The notes: generated by a model not told the origin, from the letters alone. A stretch of DNA of 64,000 bases from UBA1765 sp045629945 (GCA_045629945.1 JAZQSE010000009.1:152398-216397); one strand, 5' to 3'. Shown: positions 53,135-62,586, counted from the stretch's first letter. Translations and numbers: made by a program.

Positions 53135-54487
53135 ATGCGTAAATTCGTTAAGCAAGGAGCTTTACTCCTTTCTTTGGCTTCAGCCTCTTTTGCAGGTGGT
53201 TTGATGCACAATACAAACCAATCTGTTGATTTTGTTCGCAATTTTGCACAAGATGCGGCAACCGGTGCTCATGCGGCTTATTACAACCCAGCCGGTTTGG
53301 CTTTTGGTTCACAAGGTTTTCATATTGCTTTGCATAACCAGACCATTTTGCAAACAAGAACTGTGACTGCAAAAGGCCTTGGTGAATACGAAGGAGAATC
53401 ATTTGTTCCTGCTATGCCAAGTTTTTTCATTGATTGGCATCATGGTGATTGGAATGTTTATGGTGGCTTTATGATTGTTGGCGGTGGCGGTAGTGCAAAA
53501 TTTGATGACGGCCTCCCAATGATTGATGCTATGCTTAGCCAGATTCTTGGTGCAAGTCTTAGTCAAAATGAACAACTTGGCGCTCTTATGAAAGCAGCAG
53601 ATCTTTCTGCAATGGATTTGTATAATGCGTCTTTTGAAGGAACTCAGTATATCTTTGGTTTTACTCTTGGTGGAGCTTATAAAATCAATGATATGTTCTC
53701 TGTTTCTCTTGGTGCTCGTTTCAATTATGCAACTAACAATTATAAAGGTGAAATGGAATCTACCGAAGCTTTAGAAGGCGCGGTTTCTAAAACACCTTTA
53801 GCCGATGAAGTAAAAGCTGGCATTAAAAAGACTCTTTCAGCAACGCTTAACCAAGAACTTCTTGATGTAGACCAGAGTGGCTTTGGCATTACTCCTATTG
53901 TTGGTGTGCATTTCCGCTATAAAAATCTTGATGCTTCTGTTAAGTATGAACACAACACTTATCTTGAAGTTGAAAATGATACAAAGAAAATTGCTGATGC
54001 AGTCGGAAAAGCTTTGCCACAGTTCCTTGATGGTAAGAAAAGTGATAACGATATGCCTGGCTTCCTTTCTGTTGGTGTAAACTACGCTTGGTTCCCATGG
54101 CTTCGTACTTCTGCAGGTTACCACCATTACTTTGATAAATTGGCCAATTACTCTGGCGATAAAGATGACAAACTCGACCATAATGAACATGAAGCTGTTT
54201 TTGGTGTAGAAGTTGACCCTTTAACCTGGCTCACTGTTTCTGCTGGTGTTCAAAAAACATTCTATGGTCTTACTGATGAATACATTGAAGATATGAGTTT
54301 CAATCTTGATTCCTGGAGCTTTGGTGGTGGTTTTGCTTTCAAGTGCACCAACTGGCTCAGTGTTCAACTTGGTTATATGATTACAATTTATGACGAATGG
54401 AATAAGGTTGATGCTTTGACAAAACTTCCTACCGAATATGATCGTACAAGTCAGAACATTGCTGTTGGCTTGAATTTCGAATTCTAG
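53135..54487 (+). CDS. OmpP1/FadL-family outer-membrane transporter
   Basis: 450 residues. Signal MRKFVKQGALLLSLASASFA. DAATGAHAAYYNPAGLAF is the FadL plug motif with NPAG. Barrel strands follow (VSLGARFNYATNNYKGEME, GITPIVGVHFRYKNLDASVKYEHN), ending QNIAVGLNFEF with a terminal Phe. It carries hydrophobic solutes across the outer membrane. The strength of its codon use suggests high expression. Confidence 0.85.
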   Translation: MRKFVKQGALLLSLASASFAGGLMHNTNQSVDFVRNFAQDAATGAHAAYYNPAGLAFGSQGFHIALHNQTILQTRTVTAKGLGEYEGESFVPAMPSFFIDWHHGDWNVYGGFMIVGGGGSAKFDDGLPMIDAMLSQILGASLSQNEQLGALMKAADLSAMDLYNASFEGTQYIFGFTLGGAYKINDMFSVSLGARFNYATNNYKGEMESTEALEGAVSKTPLADEVKAGIKKTLSATLNQELLDVDQSGFGITPIVGVHFRYKNLDASVKYEHNTYLEVENDTKKIADAVGKALPQFLDGKKSDNDMPGFLSVGVNYAWFPWLRTSAGYHHYFDKLANYSGDKDDKLDHNEHEAVFGVEVDPLTWLTVSAGVQKTFYGLTDEYIEDMSFNLDSWSFGGGFAFKCTNWLSVQLGYMITIYDEWNKVDALTKLPTEYDRTSQNIAVGLNFEF

Positions 54488-54509
54488 AATTCCTTCCTTA
54501 AAAATCCCC

Positions 54510-54544
54510 AAAACTTGTGGCTAGATGGTCACAAGTTTTTTTTG
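54510..54544 (+). terminator. Terminator of the FadL-like gene
   Basis: AAACTTGTG and CACAAGTTT pair over a 10-nt loop, followed by a T run. Confidence 0.85.
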
Positions 54545-54562
54545 TAAGTATTTAAAAGTCTA

Positions 54563-54591
54563 AAAAAAACGCTGCACGGAGTGCAGCGTTT
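54563..54591 (-). terminator. Terminator of serC
   Basis: On the minus strand AAACGCTGCAC and GTGCAGCGTTT pair over TCC, followed by TTTTT. Confidence 0.88.
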
Positions 54592-54610
54592 AACAATTAA
54601 AGTTTAAGAA

Positions 54611-55714
54611 TTAACCAAGAACTTTCTTTTCAAAGGCGTCCATCGCAGAAACAAGAGCTTCAACACCTGCCAAAGGCATTGCGTTGTAGATACTTGCACG
54701 GAAACCACCAACAGAACGATGGCCTTTGAGTTGTTCTAAACCGCGTTCTTTAGTAAAGGCAAGGAATTCTTTTTGGAGTTCATCAGCTTTTTCCTGAGCC
54801 ACAACGTCTTTATTGAAAATAAATGGAACGTTCATTGTGGAACGGTCTTCTTTTGCTGCTGTACCAACAAAGAGTTTAGAATTGTCAATAGCGTCATAAA
54901 GGATTCCGCTCTTTTTATTGTTGAGAGCTTCCATAGCTTCAACACCACCATTTTCTTTCAACCAAGAAAGCGTGCGGTTCATAACATAAATTGGGAACAC
55001 AGGAGGTGTGTTGAACATGCTGTGTTCAGGAATATGAGTAGCATAATCCAACATAGTCGGAATAGAGCGTTCCACTTTACCCAAAATATCTTTACGGATA
55101 ATAGCCAAAGTAACACCAGCACAGCTCATATTCTTTTGAGCGCCAGCGTAGATAAGACCAAATTTAGAAACGTCAATTTTTCTGCTGAGAATATCAGAAC
55201 TCATGTCAGCTACAAGGTAAGTTGCTGCTTCTGGGAAATTTTTCCATTGAGTCCCGTAAATAGTGTTGTTACTGGTTACATGCAAGTAAGCAGCACCTTC
55301 AGTTTGTTTGAAATCTTTTGGAATGTGGTTGTAAACATCAGCTTTAGAAGAAGAAACAACATTTACTGTACCAAAACGTTTTGCTTCTTTAATTGCTTTT
55401 GCAGCCCAAACACCTGTATCTGTGTAGTCAGCATGAGCTTTTTCATCTAAAATGTTCATTGGAACCATGCAGAACTGGAGAGATGCACCGCCACCAAGGA
55501 ATACGATATCGTAATTATCTGAAATGCCCATGAGTTCACGCAACATAGATTCTGTTTCTGCAACCATGTTTTCAATCGGTTTGGAACGATGGCTCATTTC
55601 TAAAATGCCAATACCTGTGCCGGCAAAGTCCATAATGGCTGCAGCAGCTTCTTGTGTGGCCTTTTTAGGGAGAACCGAAGGGCCTGCGCTGAAATTGTAT
55701 ACGGTTTGTGTCAT
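54611..55714 (-). CDS. serC: Phosphoserine aminotransferase
   Basis: 367 residues. Makes phosphoserine from phosphohydroxypyruvate with PLP and glutamate; it also serves pyridoxal synthesis. NFSAGPSVLPKKATQEA, SHRSKPIENMV, VFLGGGASLQFCMVPMN, and the PLP lysine in YAGAQKNMSCAGV. C-terminus has GLEQLKGHRSVGGFRASIYNAMP. Monocistronic with its own terminator. Confidence 0.96.
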   Translation of the reverse strand: MTQTVYNFSAGPSVLPKKATQEAAAAIMDFAGTGIGILEMSHRSKPIENMVAETESMLRELMGISDNYDIVFLGGGASLQFCMVPMNILDEKAHADYTDTGVWAAKAIKEAKRFGTVNVVSSSKADVYNHIPKDFKQTEGAAYLHVTSNNTIYGTQWKNFPEAATYLVADMSSDILSRKIDVSKFGLIYAGAQKNMSCAGVTLAIIRKDILGKVERSIPTMLDYATHIPEHSMFNTPPVFPIYVMNRTLSWLKENGGVEAMEALNNKKSGILYDAIDNSKLFVGTAAKEDRSTMNVPFIFNKDVVAQEKADELQKEFLAFTKERGLEQLKGHRSVGGFRASIYNAMPLAGVEALVSAMDAFEKKVLG

Positions 55715-55810
55715 AATTTTTCCTTAATTTTAAGACTTTATGGATGGCGTTTTCGGGCGTCTTCCGATGATTTTTAAATATGGGTTAAAATTAGCAATTA
55801 TTCTAAAAAG

Positions 55811-55836
55811 AAAAAGTCCCGATAGTGGGACTTTTT
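55811..55836. terminator. Terminator of the HD-like gene
   Basis: AAAAAGTCCC and GGGACTTTTT pair over GATAGT, with T runs on both strands. Confidence 0.85.
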
Positions 55837-55838
55837 GC

Positions 55839-56363
55839 TTAATTTTTTAATGCTTCTATAGCTGATTGGTATTTATGCAACCTGAATTTGGTTTTTAGTT
55901 CCCGCCGTTCGTTTCTTAAGATGTATTTTTCTTCCATAAGAAGCGAAAGAAGGGCCGCCTTTACCTTAACAGCGATAGGATTAGCTTTTAATGTATCAAT
56001 AAAGAGCAAAAATTCTTTTTCTCGTGCTTCGTAGGTGGCTTCTTCAGCAGGAATACCTTCAGCCATTAATTTGCAGCTGTATTCGTCAATGTAAGGTTGG
56101 TTCTTGTGGTGGGTTAAAAGCACTATTAGGTCTACAATTTCCGGAGAAACGCCTAAATTTAAAAGGTCATCTTTGGTTTTGCCAGTAGAATCGGTAATAG
56201 TATCTTGCAAGAGAGCAACAACCTGAACCTCTTCTGGCTCCCCGGCCTCTTTTAATTTAGAAGCAACATGTTTCATAAATTCAATATATGGACCACCAGC
56301 TTTATCTTGTTGACCAGCATGGATTTCTGTTGCTATTTGGAGCGCTTCTGCGAAAGTTGTCAT
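55839..56363 (-). CDS. HD-domain-like protein with degenerate active site
   Basis: 174 residues. Layout follows the RelA/SpoT-type HD domain: ATEIHAGQQDKAGGPYI, VASKLKEAG, VALLQDTITDS, DLIVLLTHHKNQPYIDEY. The family normally has AALLHD; here the His is Gln53 (LLQD), and the usual PYI-x-HP is PYIEFM. At least two metal ligands are missing, so hydrolase activity is doubtful. It may be a binding or regulatory form. A (p)ppGpp-related role is not supported by sequence alone. Confidence 0.65.
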   Translation of the reverse strand: MTTFAEALQIATEIHAGQQDKAGGPYIEFMKHVASKLKEAGEPEEVQVVALLQDTITDSTGKTKDDLLNLGVSPEIVDLIVLLTHHKNQPYIDEYSCKLMAEGIPAEEATYEAREKEFLLFIDTLKANPIAVKVKAALLSLLMEEKYILRNERRELKTKFRLHKYQSAIEALKN

Positions 56364-56641
56364 AATAACCTTTTTGATGTTTTAACACCGTTGAAGTTGG
56401 ATTTTTAAAATTTACTTTCAAATCAATATATATAATATGTTGCTTTTAGAAACCTATTTTTTATTTTTTTTTGGTTTTCTGTATTTAAAAGAGTCTTTTT
56501 GATTTTTAATAAAATTTTGGAAATCTTTAAATTAAGGCGAAAAAAGGCATTTTAAGGTTTCTCAAATAAAATCTTTTCCTTTTTCTCTTGCCATGCTTTA
56601 TGCGTTTTTCTAAATTTGCGCATAAATTAAAACGAGGTTTT

Positions 56642-57841
56642 ATGGCTCACTATCTTTTTAGTTCAGAATCTGTTTCCAAAGGTCATCCGGATAAGGTTGC
56701 TGACCAAATTTCTGATTCCATTCTTGACGCCTGCTTAGCTAAGGATCCTTCTAGCCGAGTTGCTTGTGAAACGCTTGTGACCACAGGTCTTGTTGTGCTT
56801 TCTGGTGAAATTACAACAAAAGCTAATTTAGACTATTCAGCAATAGCACGTGAAACTATAAAAAACATTGGGTATACTGATTCTGAAATGGGATTTGATT
56901 ACAAAAGTTGTGCAGTTCTCGTTTCAATCGATAAACAATCCCCAGACATAGCTCAAGGTGTAGATGCTAAAGCCGCCGAAGGTAAAACAGGAGCAGAACA
57001 AGGTGCTGGTGACCAGGGGATGATGTTTGGTTATGCTTGTGACGAAACCGAAGAATTAATGCCGTTGCCTATTTCTTTAGCACATCGCTTAATGGAAAAA
57101 ATTCAAGAGCTTCGTGAAAGTGGTAAAATTGCTTGGCTTCGCCCAGATGCTAAAAGCCAGGTAACTGTTGAATACGATGAAAATGACAAGCCAGTCTGTG
57201 TGGATACTGTTGTTATCAGTACACAACATGCAGAAACCTTTAAAGGTAAAAAGTTGACACATGCCTTTATTCAAAAGGAAATGATTGAAAAACTTGTTAA
57301 AAAAGTTATTCCGGCAAAATTTTTAACAAAAAAGACAAAGTATTATATCAATCCAACTGGTAAGTTTGTTGTTGGTGGCCCACATGGTGATTGTGGTTTA
57401 ACTGGTCGTAAAATTATCGTAGATACTTATGGTGGTATGGGCCGTCATGGTGGTGGTGCTTTTAGTGGAAAAGACCCTTCTAAAGTAGATCGTTCCGGTG
57501 CTTATGCGGCTCGTTATGTAGCTAAAAATATTGTAGCTGCAGGCATTGCCAGTCGTTGTGAAGTGCAATTAGCTTATGCTATCGGCGAACCTAAACCGGT
57601 TTCTGTTCTGGTTAATACTTTTGGAACTGGTAAAATTACGGACAGAGAAATTGAAGCTCTTTTGCCTAAATTCTTTGACCTTTCTTCAGCAGGCCTTTCA
57701 AAAATGCTTGATTTGAAAAAGCCAGGTTATATTGCAACTGCTGCTCTTGGGCATTTTGGTCGTTCAGGTAAACGTTTTACCTGGGAAAAAACTGATAAAG
57801 CACAAGCTTTGAAAAAAGCGGCCTTTGCTCTTAAAAAATAA
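56642..57841 (+). CDS. metK: S-adenosylmethionine synthase
   Basis: 399 residues from the ATG at 56642 (MAHYLFSSESVSKGHPDKVADQ), with GAGG before it; the frame opens at 56588 but has no support. Diagnostic elements: GHPDKVADQISD, GAGDQGMMFGYA, GGAFSGKDPSKVDRSGAYAARYVAKN. It makes SAM from methionine and ATP. I saw no SAM riboswitch pattern in the 278-nt AT-rich upstream spacer. Confidence 0.96.
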   Translation: MAHYLFSSESVSKGHPDKVADQISDSILDACLAKDPSSRVACETLVTTGLVVLSGEITTKANLDYSAIARETIKNIGYTDSEMGFDYKSCAVLVSIDKQSPDIAQGVDAKAAEGKTGAEQGAGDQGMMFGYACDETEELMPLPISLAHRLMEKIQELRESGKIAWLRPDAKSQVTVEYDENDKPVCVDTVVISTQHAETFKGKKLTHAFIQKEMIEKLVKKVIPAKFLTKKTKYYINPTGKFVVGGPHGDCGLTGRKIIVDTYGGMGRHGGGAFSGKDPSKVDRSGAYAARYVAKNIVAAGIASRCEVQLAYAIGEPKPVSVLVNTFGTGKITDREIEALLPKFFDLSSAGLSKMLDLKKPGYIATAALGHFGRSGKRFTWEKTDKAQALKKAAFALKK

Positions 57842-57860
57842 TTGAAACTTGTTAATGAAA

Positions 57861-57899
57861 AATCCTGTTAAAGTTTTCCGCTTTAGCAGGATTTTTCTT
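57861..57899 (+). terminator. Terminator of metK
   Basis: AATCCTGTTAAAG and CTTTAGCAGGATT pair with one G-U over a 7-nt loop, followed by a T run. Confidence 0.85.
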
Positions 57900-57949
57900 T
57901 TTGTACACATTAAAAATCTTCTAAAAGCTATATTTTGATTGAGGTATTT

Positions 57950-58186
57950 ATGGCAAACAAAAAAGTCCTCCCTCCGGGAGAAACTCTTAAAGAAAGTATT
58001 CGTTTTTTGAAAATGACAGAAGAAGATTTTGCAAGGCGTCTTGGTAAATCTAAAGAATACCTTGAACGTTTTATTGGTGGTGAAGAACCATTGACAGAAG
58101 AATTGGCCGCTTCATTAGAAGCATTAACTGGGAGCCCGGCTAATTTTTGGAAAATGCTTGAACGTAAATACAGGAGAAGTTTATAA
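57950..58186 (+). CDS. HigA-like XRE-family DNA-binding protein, coupled to hemL
   Basis: 78 residues from the ATG at 57950, with GAGG 5 nt upstream. PPGETLKESIRFLKMTEEDFARRLGKS is the HigA-type start, then YLERFIGGEEPLTEELAASLEALTGSPANFWKMLERKY. No HigB toxin gene is next to it. Its stop overlaps the hemL ATG as TAATG, so the two are translated together. It may be an orphan antitoxin or a regulator of haem synthesis; the former is known elsewhere, the latter is inference. Confidence 0.82.
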   Translation: MANKKVLPPGETLKESIRFLKMTEEDFARRLGKSKEYLERFIGGEEPLTEELAASLEALTGSPANFWKMLERKYRRSL

Positions 58187-59460
58187 TGAGTTTGTGGGAA
58201 AAAGCTTGCACTCTTTTGCCTGGTGGAGTAAACTCTCCAGTGCGTGCTTTTGGTTCTGTGGGTGGAAATCCTGTCTTTATGGAAAAAGCGAAAGGCCCTT
58301 ATCTTTATGATAGCGAAGGAAATGAACTTGTTGATTTGGTTCTTTCATTTGGCCCTATGATTCTTGGACACTCTCAAAAAGATGTTATTGCCTCTCTTAA
58401 AAAACAGTTGGAATATGGTCTGAGTTTTGGAGCTTGCACTTCTAAAGAAGTGGAATTAGCTCAGGTTATACTTTCTTGTATCCCTTCTATGGATATGCTT
58501 CGCCTTGTGAATTCAGGAACAGAAGCTACTATGTCTGCAGTAAGAGTGGCAAGAGGTTTTACAAAAAGAGAAAAGATTTTGAAATTCCGTGGCTGTTACC
58601 ATGGGCATGGAGATTCTTTTTTAATTCAAGCAGGTTCTGGTGCTTTAACGCATGGTGTTCCAAGTTCTTTAGGTGTGACAGTTGGAACGGCAAAAGATAC
58701 ACTTGTTGCCGATTATAACCATTTAGAAGAAGTAAAAGCAATTTTTGAACAATCGGGTAAAGAAATTGCGGCCGTTATTGTAGAACCAGTCGCTGGTAAT
58801 ATGGGCGTTGTTCCCCCAGAAAAAGGCTTTTTAGAAGGTTTGCGTGAACTTTGTGATGATTATGGTTCTCTACTTATTTTTGATGAAGTGATGACTGGCT
58901 TTAGAGTTTCTCGTGGGGGAGCGGCAGAACTTTTCGGAATTAAACCGGACATGATGACTCTTGGTAAAATTGTCGGTGGCGGTATGCCTCTTGCAGCTTA
59001 TGCAGGGCGTAAAGAAATTATGGAAATGGTAAGTCCACTTGGTGGTGTGTATCAGGCCGGCACTCTTTCAGGTAACCCGATGGCCGTTACGGCTGGGCTT
59101 GCTCAAATGCAGGTTTTACTCAGTCAAAATCCGTGGGCTTTACTAGAAGAAAAAGGGAAGTGGCTTGAAAATGCTATAAAAGAAGCGGCTGAATCTTGTG
59201 GGTTAAAAATTCAGATAAATCGTGTCGGTTCTATGCTTACAGTGTTCTTTTCAGAAGTCCCTGTGGTGGACACAGCAACAGCACTAGCTTCTGATGCAAA
59301 GCAGTTTTCAAAATTTTTCCATGGGATGCTTAAGCGAGGTGTTTACTTACCACCATCTCAATACGAAGCAGCGTTCTTATCTACCGAACATTCTGAAAGT
59401 GTTTTAGAAAAAATAGCTAGTGCCGCAAAAGAAGTTTTTCAAGAAATGTCTAGGAGTTAA
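58186..59460 (+). CDS. hemL: Glutamate-1-semialdehyde 2,1-aminomutase
   Basis: 424 residues, with AGGAG 8 nt before the ATG. Makes 5-aminolevulinate in tetrapyrrole synthesis with PLP. LPGGVNSPVRAFGSVGG, RLVNSGTEATMSAVRVARG, KFRGCYHGHGDSFL, LLIFDEVMTGFRV, and the PLP Lys in TLGKIVGGGMPLAAY, followed by YQAGTLSGNPMA. Translationally coupled to the HigA-like gene upstream; pmbA follows after 2 nt. Confidence 0.95.
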   Translation: MSLWEKACTLLPGGVNSPVRAFGSVGGNPVFMEKAKGPYLYDSEGNELVDLVLSFGPMILGHSQKDVIASLKKQLEYGLSFGACTSKEVELAQVILSCIPSMDMLRLVNSGTEATMSAVRVARGFTKREKILKFRGCYHGHGDSFLIQAGSGALTHGVPSSLGVTVGTAKDTLVADYNHLEEVKAIFEQSGKEIAAVIVEPVAGNMGVVPPEKGFLEGLRELCDDYGSLLIFDEVMTGFRVSRGGAAELFGIKPDMMTLGKIVGGGMPLAAYAGRKEIMEMVSPLGGVYQAGTLSGNPMAVTAGLAQMQVLLSQNPWALLEEKGKWLENAIKEAAESCGLKIQINRVGSMLTVFFSEVPVVDTATALASDAKQFSKFFHGMLKRGVYLPPSQYEAAFLSTEHSESVLEKIASAAKEVFQEMSRS

Positions 59461-59462
59461 AA

Positions 59463-60788
59463 ATGAATATTGAAAAAGCATTAGATTTTCTTTCAAAAAA
59501 TGCGTTAGCACAATGTGATGCGTTTGATGTAGTGGCAGGTGTTAATTCTTCTAGTGGTATTTCTGTATTTCAAGGCAAATTAAAAGAAACGGAAATTTCT
59601 AATTCTTCAGGAATCGGAATACGAGTTTTTTGTGATGGCAAGCCAGGTTATGCTTTTACCGAAAGCTTAGAAGAAAGGGCTTTAAACCAGGTGCTTTCAG
59701 ACGCTATAGCTCATACTGAATTTACAGAACCTTTGCCAGTAGAATTGCCAACTCCCAAATTAGATGGTAACGAAACTGAATTGTATTTCCCAGAAGTAGA
59801 AGCGTATTCTTTTGAAGAAATGAAAGAACTCTGTCTTGATATTGAAGAACGCTCTTTAAAAAATCCAGAAATAGAAAATGTCCCTTATTTAGGGGCTTCA
59901 AAAAGTGTTTCTGATTTTTATTTTTTGAATTCAAATGGAATTCGTTATTCTAGAAAATCAAGTCATTTAGCCGCAAGTGTTGGGGTTGTTGCAGAAAGAG
60001 ATTCTGTAAAAAAACTAGGCGTTTATTCTCAAGTTGTTTTTAACGGAAAAGATTTTGATGCAGAAAAAATTTCTTTTAATGCGGTTGATAGAGCAAGAAG
60101 TTTACTTGGTTCAAAACCAATTACATCAGGAATTTATCCGATAGTTTTTTCTGAAAGGATTTCTGGTAACATTGTAAGCATGTATGCTTCTGCCTTTAGT
60201 GCTGAAGCGGTTCAAAAAGGAAATTCTCGGTTAAAAGGTTTAATGGGCAAGCAAATAGCCGCTCCTTGTTTTTCAATGAAAAATGACCCGACCCGAAAAG
60301 ATTTGCCGAGTTTTGCCACATTTGATGGTGAAGGTGTTCCAACAGAACTTCTTGAAATGGTTGTTGATGGCAAATTAAATTCTTACTTGTATAATTTAGA
60401 AACGGCTGCTAAAGATGGCTTGAAATCAAATGGTTGTGCTTCTCGTTCTTATGGTGGGCCTGCAACATGCGGGTTCCATAATTTAATTGTAGAACAAGGC
60501 AAACTTTCAACAGAAGAATTGCTTTCTCTTTTCCCACAGACATTGCTTATTGTCAAGTTAGATGGTAGCTCTGGTTGTAATGCTGTTAGTGGTGAACTAA
60601 GTATTGGCGCACAAGGATTTTTGTGTGAAAATGGTAAAATTATCCACCCAGTAGATGGTTTAACTTTGTCTACTAATTATTTTGATCTTTTACAGAACAT
60701 TCAAGCTGTTGGCTCTGAATACAATGACCATTACAGTTCTCTTCGCGTTCCGGCTTTGGCTGTTTCGAATATATCTGTTTCGAATTAA
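59463..60788 (+). CDS. pmbA: PmbA/TldE-family metalloprotease-like protein
   Basis: 441 residues. Blocks match TldD/PmbA: SSGIGIRVFCDGKPGYAFTE, FNAVDRARSLLGSKPITSGIYPIVF, SMYASAFSAEAVQKGNSRLKG, FATFDGEGVPTELLEMVVDGKLNSYLYNLETAAKDG. It lacks an HExxxH motif, which is carried by TldD, so this is the PmbA/TldE subunit. TldD/TldE process peptides in microcin maturation and protein turnover. TldD is not in the window. 2 nt after hemL, so in its operon. Confidence 0.88.
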   Translation: MNIEKALDFLSKNALAQCDAFDVVAGVNSSSGISVFQGKLKETEISNSSGIGIRVFCDGKPGYAFTESLEERALNQVLSDAIAHTEFTEPLPVELPTPKLDGNETELYFPEVEAYSFEEMKELCLDIEERSLKNPEIENVPYLGASKSVSDFYFLNSNGIRYSRKSSHLAASVGVVAERDSVKKLGVYSQVVFNGKDFDAEKISFNAVDRARSLLGSKPITSGIYPIVFSERISGNIVSMYASAFSAEAVQKGNSRLKGLMGKQIAAPCFSMKNDPTRKDLPSFATFDGEGVPTELLEMVVDGKLNSYLYNLETAAKDGLKSNGCASRSYGGPATCGFHNLIVEQGKLSTEELLSLFPQTLLIVKLDGSSGCNAVSGELSIGAQGFLCENGKIIHPVDGLTLSTNYFDLLQNIQAVGSEYNDHYSSLRVPALAVSNISVSN

Positions 60789-60790
60789 GG

Positions 60791-61192
60791 TTATTGGTAA
60801 TTTGGAAAATCGTCTATAGGTTCGTATTTTCCAAGTTCTGATAACGCAAAAATTTTTGTCTGGTTTCCAAGGGCAAGTAAAATATATTTAGGCGTCAAAA
60901 CGCGTAAATAGCGGTTCAGTTGGGCTTCTAAAAGTTCAAAAGTATATTGTTCTGGGGCTTTACATTCTACCAAAAGCCAAGGGTGGTCCAAACCATTTTT
61001 TAAGTCAGTTACGATTAAATCAACGCGATCTTTATTTTGAGGAGAAATTAAACTTAAAGAAAATTCCACTTCAATTAAATGGGGTGGAACGTTTTTTATT
61101 TGCGTTAAAACAGAAATCACATGCTGGCGGACAAGTTCTTCTCTTGTCGCAGGGACATTTTTTTTTCTGATAGGGTCAAAAATAAAAGACAT
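60791..61192 (-). CDS. HsdR-N-like (type I restriction endonuclease N-terminal) nuclease-domain protein
   Basis: 133 residues from the ATG at 61192 (MSFIFDPIRKKNVPATREE); the frame extends to 61237 with no ribosome site. It has a PD-(D/E)XK-like core: DRVDLIVTD followed by WLLVECKAPEQ (Glu-Cys-Lys). The start PATREELVRQHVISVLTQIKNVP is typical of stand-alone HSDR_N_2 proteins common in Bacteroidota/Fibrobacterota. No methylase or specificity subunit is nearby, so it is not a working type I system. Convergent with pmbA. Confidence 0.8.
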   Translation of the reverse strand: MSFIFDPIRKKNVPATREELVRQHVISVLTQIKNVPPHLIEVEFSLSLISPQNKDRVDLIVTDLKNGLDHPWLLVECKAPEQYTFELLEAQLNRYLRVLTPKYILLALGNQTKIFALSELGKYEPIDDFPNYQ

Positions 61193-61248
61193 AGAAGAGA
61201 ATGTAGCATTATTTTTTATATATTTCCTTACACTCAAGGAGTTTTTAA

Positions 61249-62556
61249 ATGCGCAGAAGATTATTGAGCGAAGGTGCGAAAGAACTTTCTTATGAAATTC
61301 GTGAAATTGTAAAAAAGGCTAACCAGTTAAAAGCCTTAGGTTTGCCTATTCATTGGGAAAATATTGGTGACCCGATTGAAAAAAAATGCCAGGTTCCTGA
61401 ATGGATAAAAGACATTGTTGTTTCATTAGCCAAAGAAAATAAAAGCTATGGCTATTGTCCTTCTCAAGGTGTTTTGGCTACAAGAGAATTTTTAGCCAAT
61501 GAAACCAATAAGCTTGGTGGTGTTCAGATTACACCTAATGATATTCTTTTCTTTAATGGTCTTGGTGATGCTATTGCAACTATTTATGGCTTGCTTGCAA
61601 TGACAACGCGAATCATAGGACCTTCTCCTGCTTATAGTACGCATAGTTCAGCAGAAGCTTCACACGCCCATACTGTTCCTATTACTTATAGTTTGATGCC
61701 TGAAAATCATTGGTATCCGGATTTAGAAGAATTGGAAAACAAGGTAAAGTATAATCCTTCTATTTCTGGTATTCTTATTTTAAACCCGGACAATCCAACG
61801 GGAATGGTTTATCCGTTAGAAATTTTAAAGAAGATTGTAGACATTGCAAAACGTTATAATCTTTTTATTATTTGTGATGAAATCTACAACAAAATTACTT
61901 ACAATGGTGCTAGAGCTTATGCACTTGCCGAATACATCGGAGACGTTCCGGGCATTGCCCTGAAAGGGATTTCAAAAGAATACCCATGGCCGGGTTCTCG
62001 TTGTGGTTGGGCTGAGTATTATAACCGTGATAAAGACGAACAATTTGATGCGTTCTGTCGTGCTATTGATAATGCAAAAATGATAGAAGTCTGTTCTACA
62101 ACTTTGCCACAGCTTACTATTCCAAAAGTTTTAGGCGACCCGCGTTTTATGGAACACCGTAAAGCATTGAACGAAAAAATCGGGCGTAGAAGCGCAATCA
62201 TCAATGAAATTCTCGGAGATATTCCGGAGCTTTATTTCAACCCGACTTATGGTGCGTTCTACAATACGATTATTTTCCGAGAAGGCGCTTTAAATGACCG
62301 CCAGTTCTTGCCAATAGAAAATCCAGAAATCAAAGCAAAAGTAGAAGAATGGTGCGCAAGCACAACCAATTTGGATTATCGTTTTGTCTATTATTTGCTT
62401 GGTGCTAAAGGTATTTGTGTTGTGCCAAGTACAAGTTTCTGTACAGATTTGAAAGGGTTCCGTGTAACGCTTCTTGAAGAAGACGAAGACGAACTCCGCC
62501 ATGTCTTTACTGAAATTCATGACGCCATCATTTCTTATTTGGCAAGTGCTAAATAA
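61249..62556 (+). CDS. PLP-dependent aminotransferase, class I
   Basis: 435 residues. Class I/II fold: NIGDPIEKKCQVPEW, YGYCPSQGVLATREFLA, LFFNGLGDAIATIYG, LILNPDNPTGMVYP, IICDEIYNKITYNG, and the PLP Lys in LKGISKEYPWPGSRCGW. It fits the AspC/AlaA-like group of pyridoxal aminotransferases. Substrate cannot be told from sequence; alanine or aromatic amino acids are possible. Confidence 0.85.
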   Translation: MRRRLLSEGAKELSYEIREIVKKANQLKALGLPIHWENIGDPIEKKCQVPEWIKDIVVSLAKENKSYGYCPSQGVLATREFLANETNKLGGVQITPNDILFFNGLGDAIATIYGLLAMTTRIIGPSPAYSTHSSAEASHAHTVPITYSLMPENHWYPDLEELENKVKYNPSISGILILNPDNPTGMVYPLEILKKIVDIAKRYNLFIICDEIYNKITYNGARAYALAEYIGDVPGIALKGISKEYPWPGSRCGWAEYYNRDKDEQFDAFCRAIDNAKMIEVCSTTLPQLTIPKVLGDPRFMEHRKALNEKIGRRSAIINEILGDIPELYFNPTYGAFYNTIIFREGALNDRQFLPIENPEIKAKVEEWCASTTNLDYRFVYYLLGAKGICVVPSTSFCTDLKGFRVTLLEEDEDELRHVFTEIHDAIISYLASAK

Positions 62557-62586
62557 GTTTAAAAATTCAACATTTGTATGGTGATA

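Noticed and set aside
54773..55450. 225-residue frame on the plus strand inside serC
   Set aside because: Antisense shadow of a well-supported gene, low-complexity composition, no ribosome site.
56364..56641. SAM riboswitch before metK
   Set aside because: The spacer is AT-rich without the paired elements of SAM-I/II/III classes that I could see by eye.
57950..58186. HigBA toxin-antitoxin pair
   Set aside because: No HigB-like frame lies upstream or downstream; metK and hemL flank it.
60791..61192. Type I restriction-modification system
   Set aside because: Only a small HsdR-N-like protein is present; no HsdM, HsdS or helicase domain.
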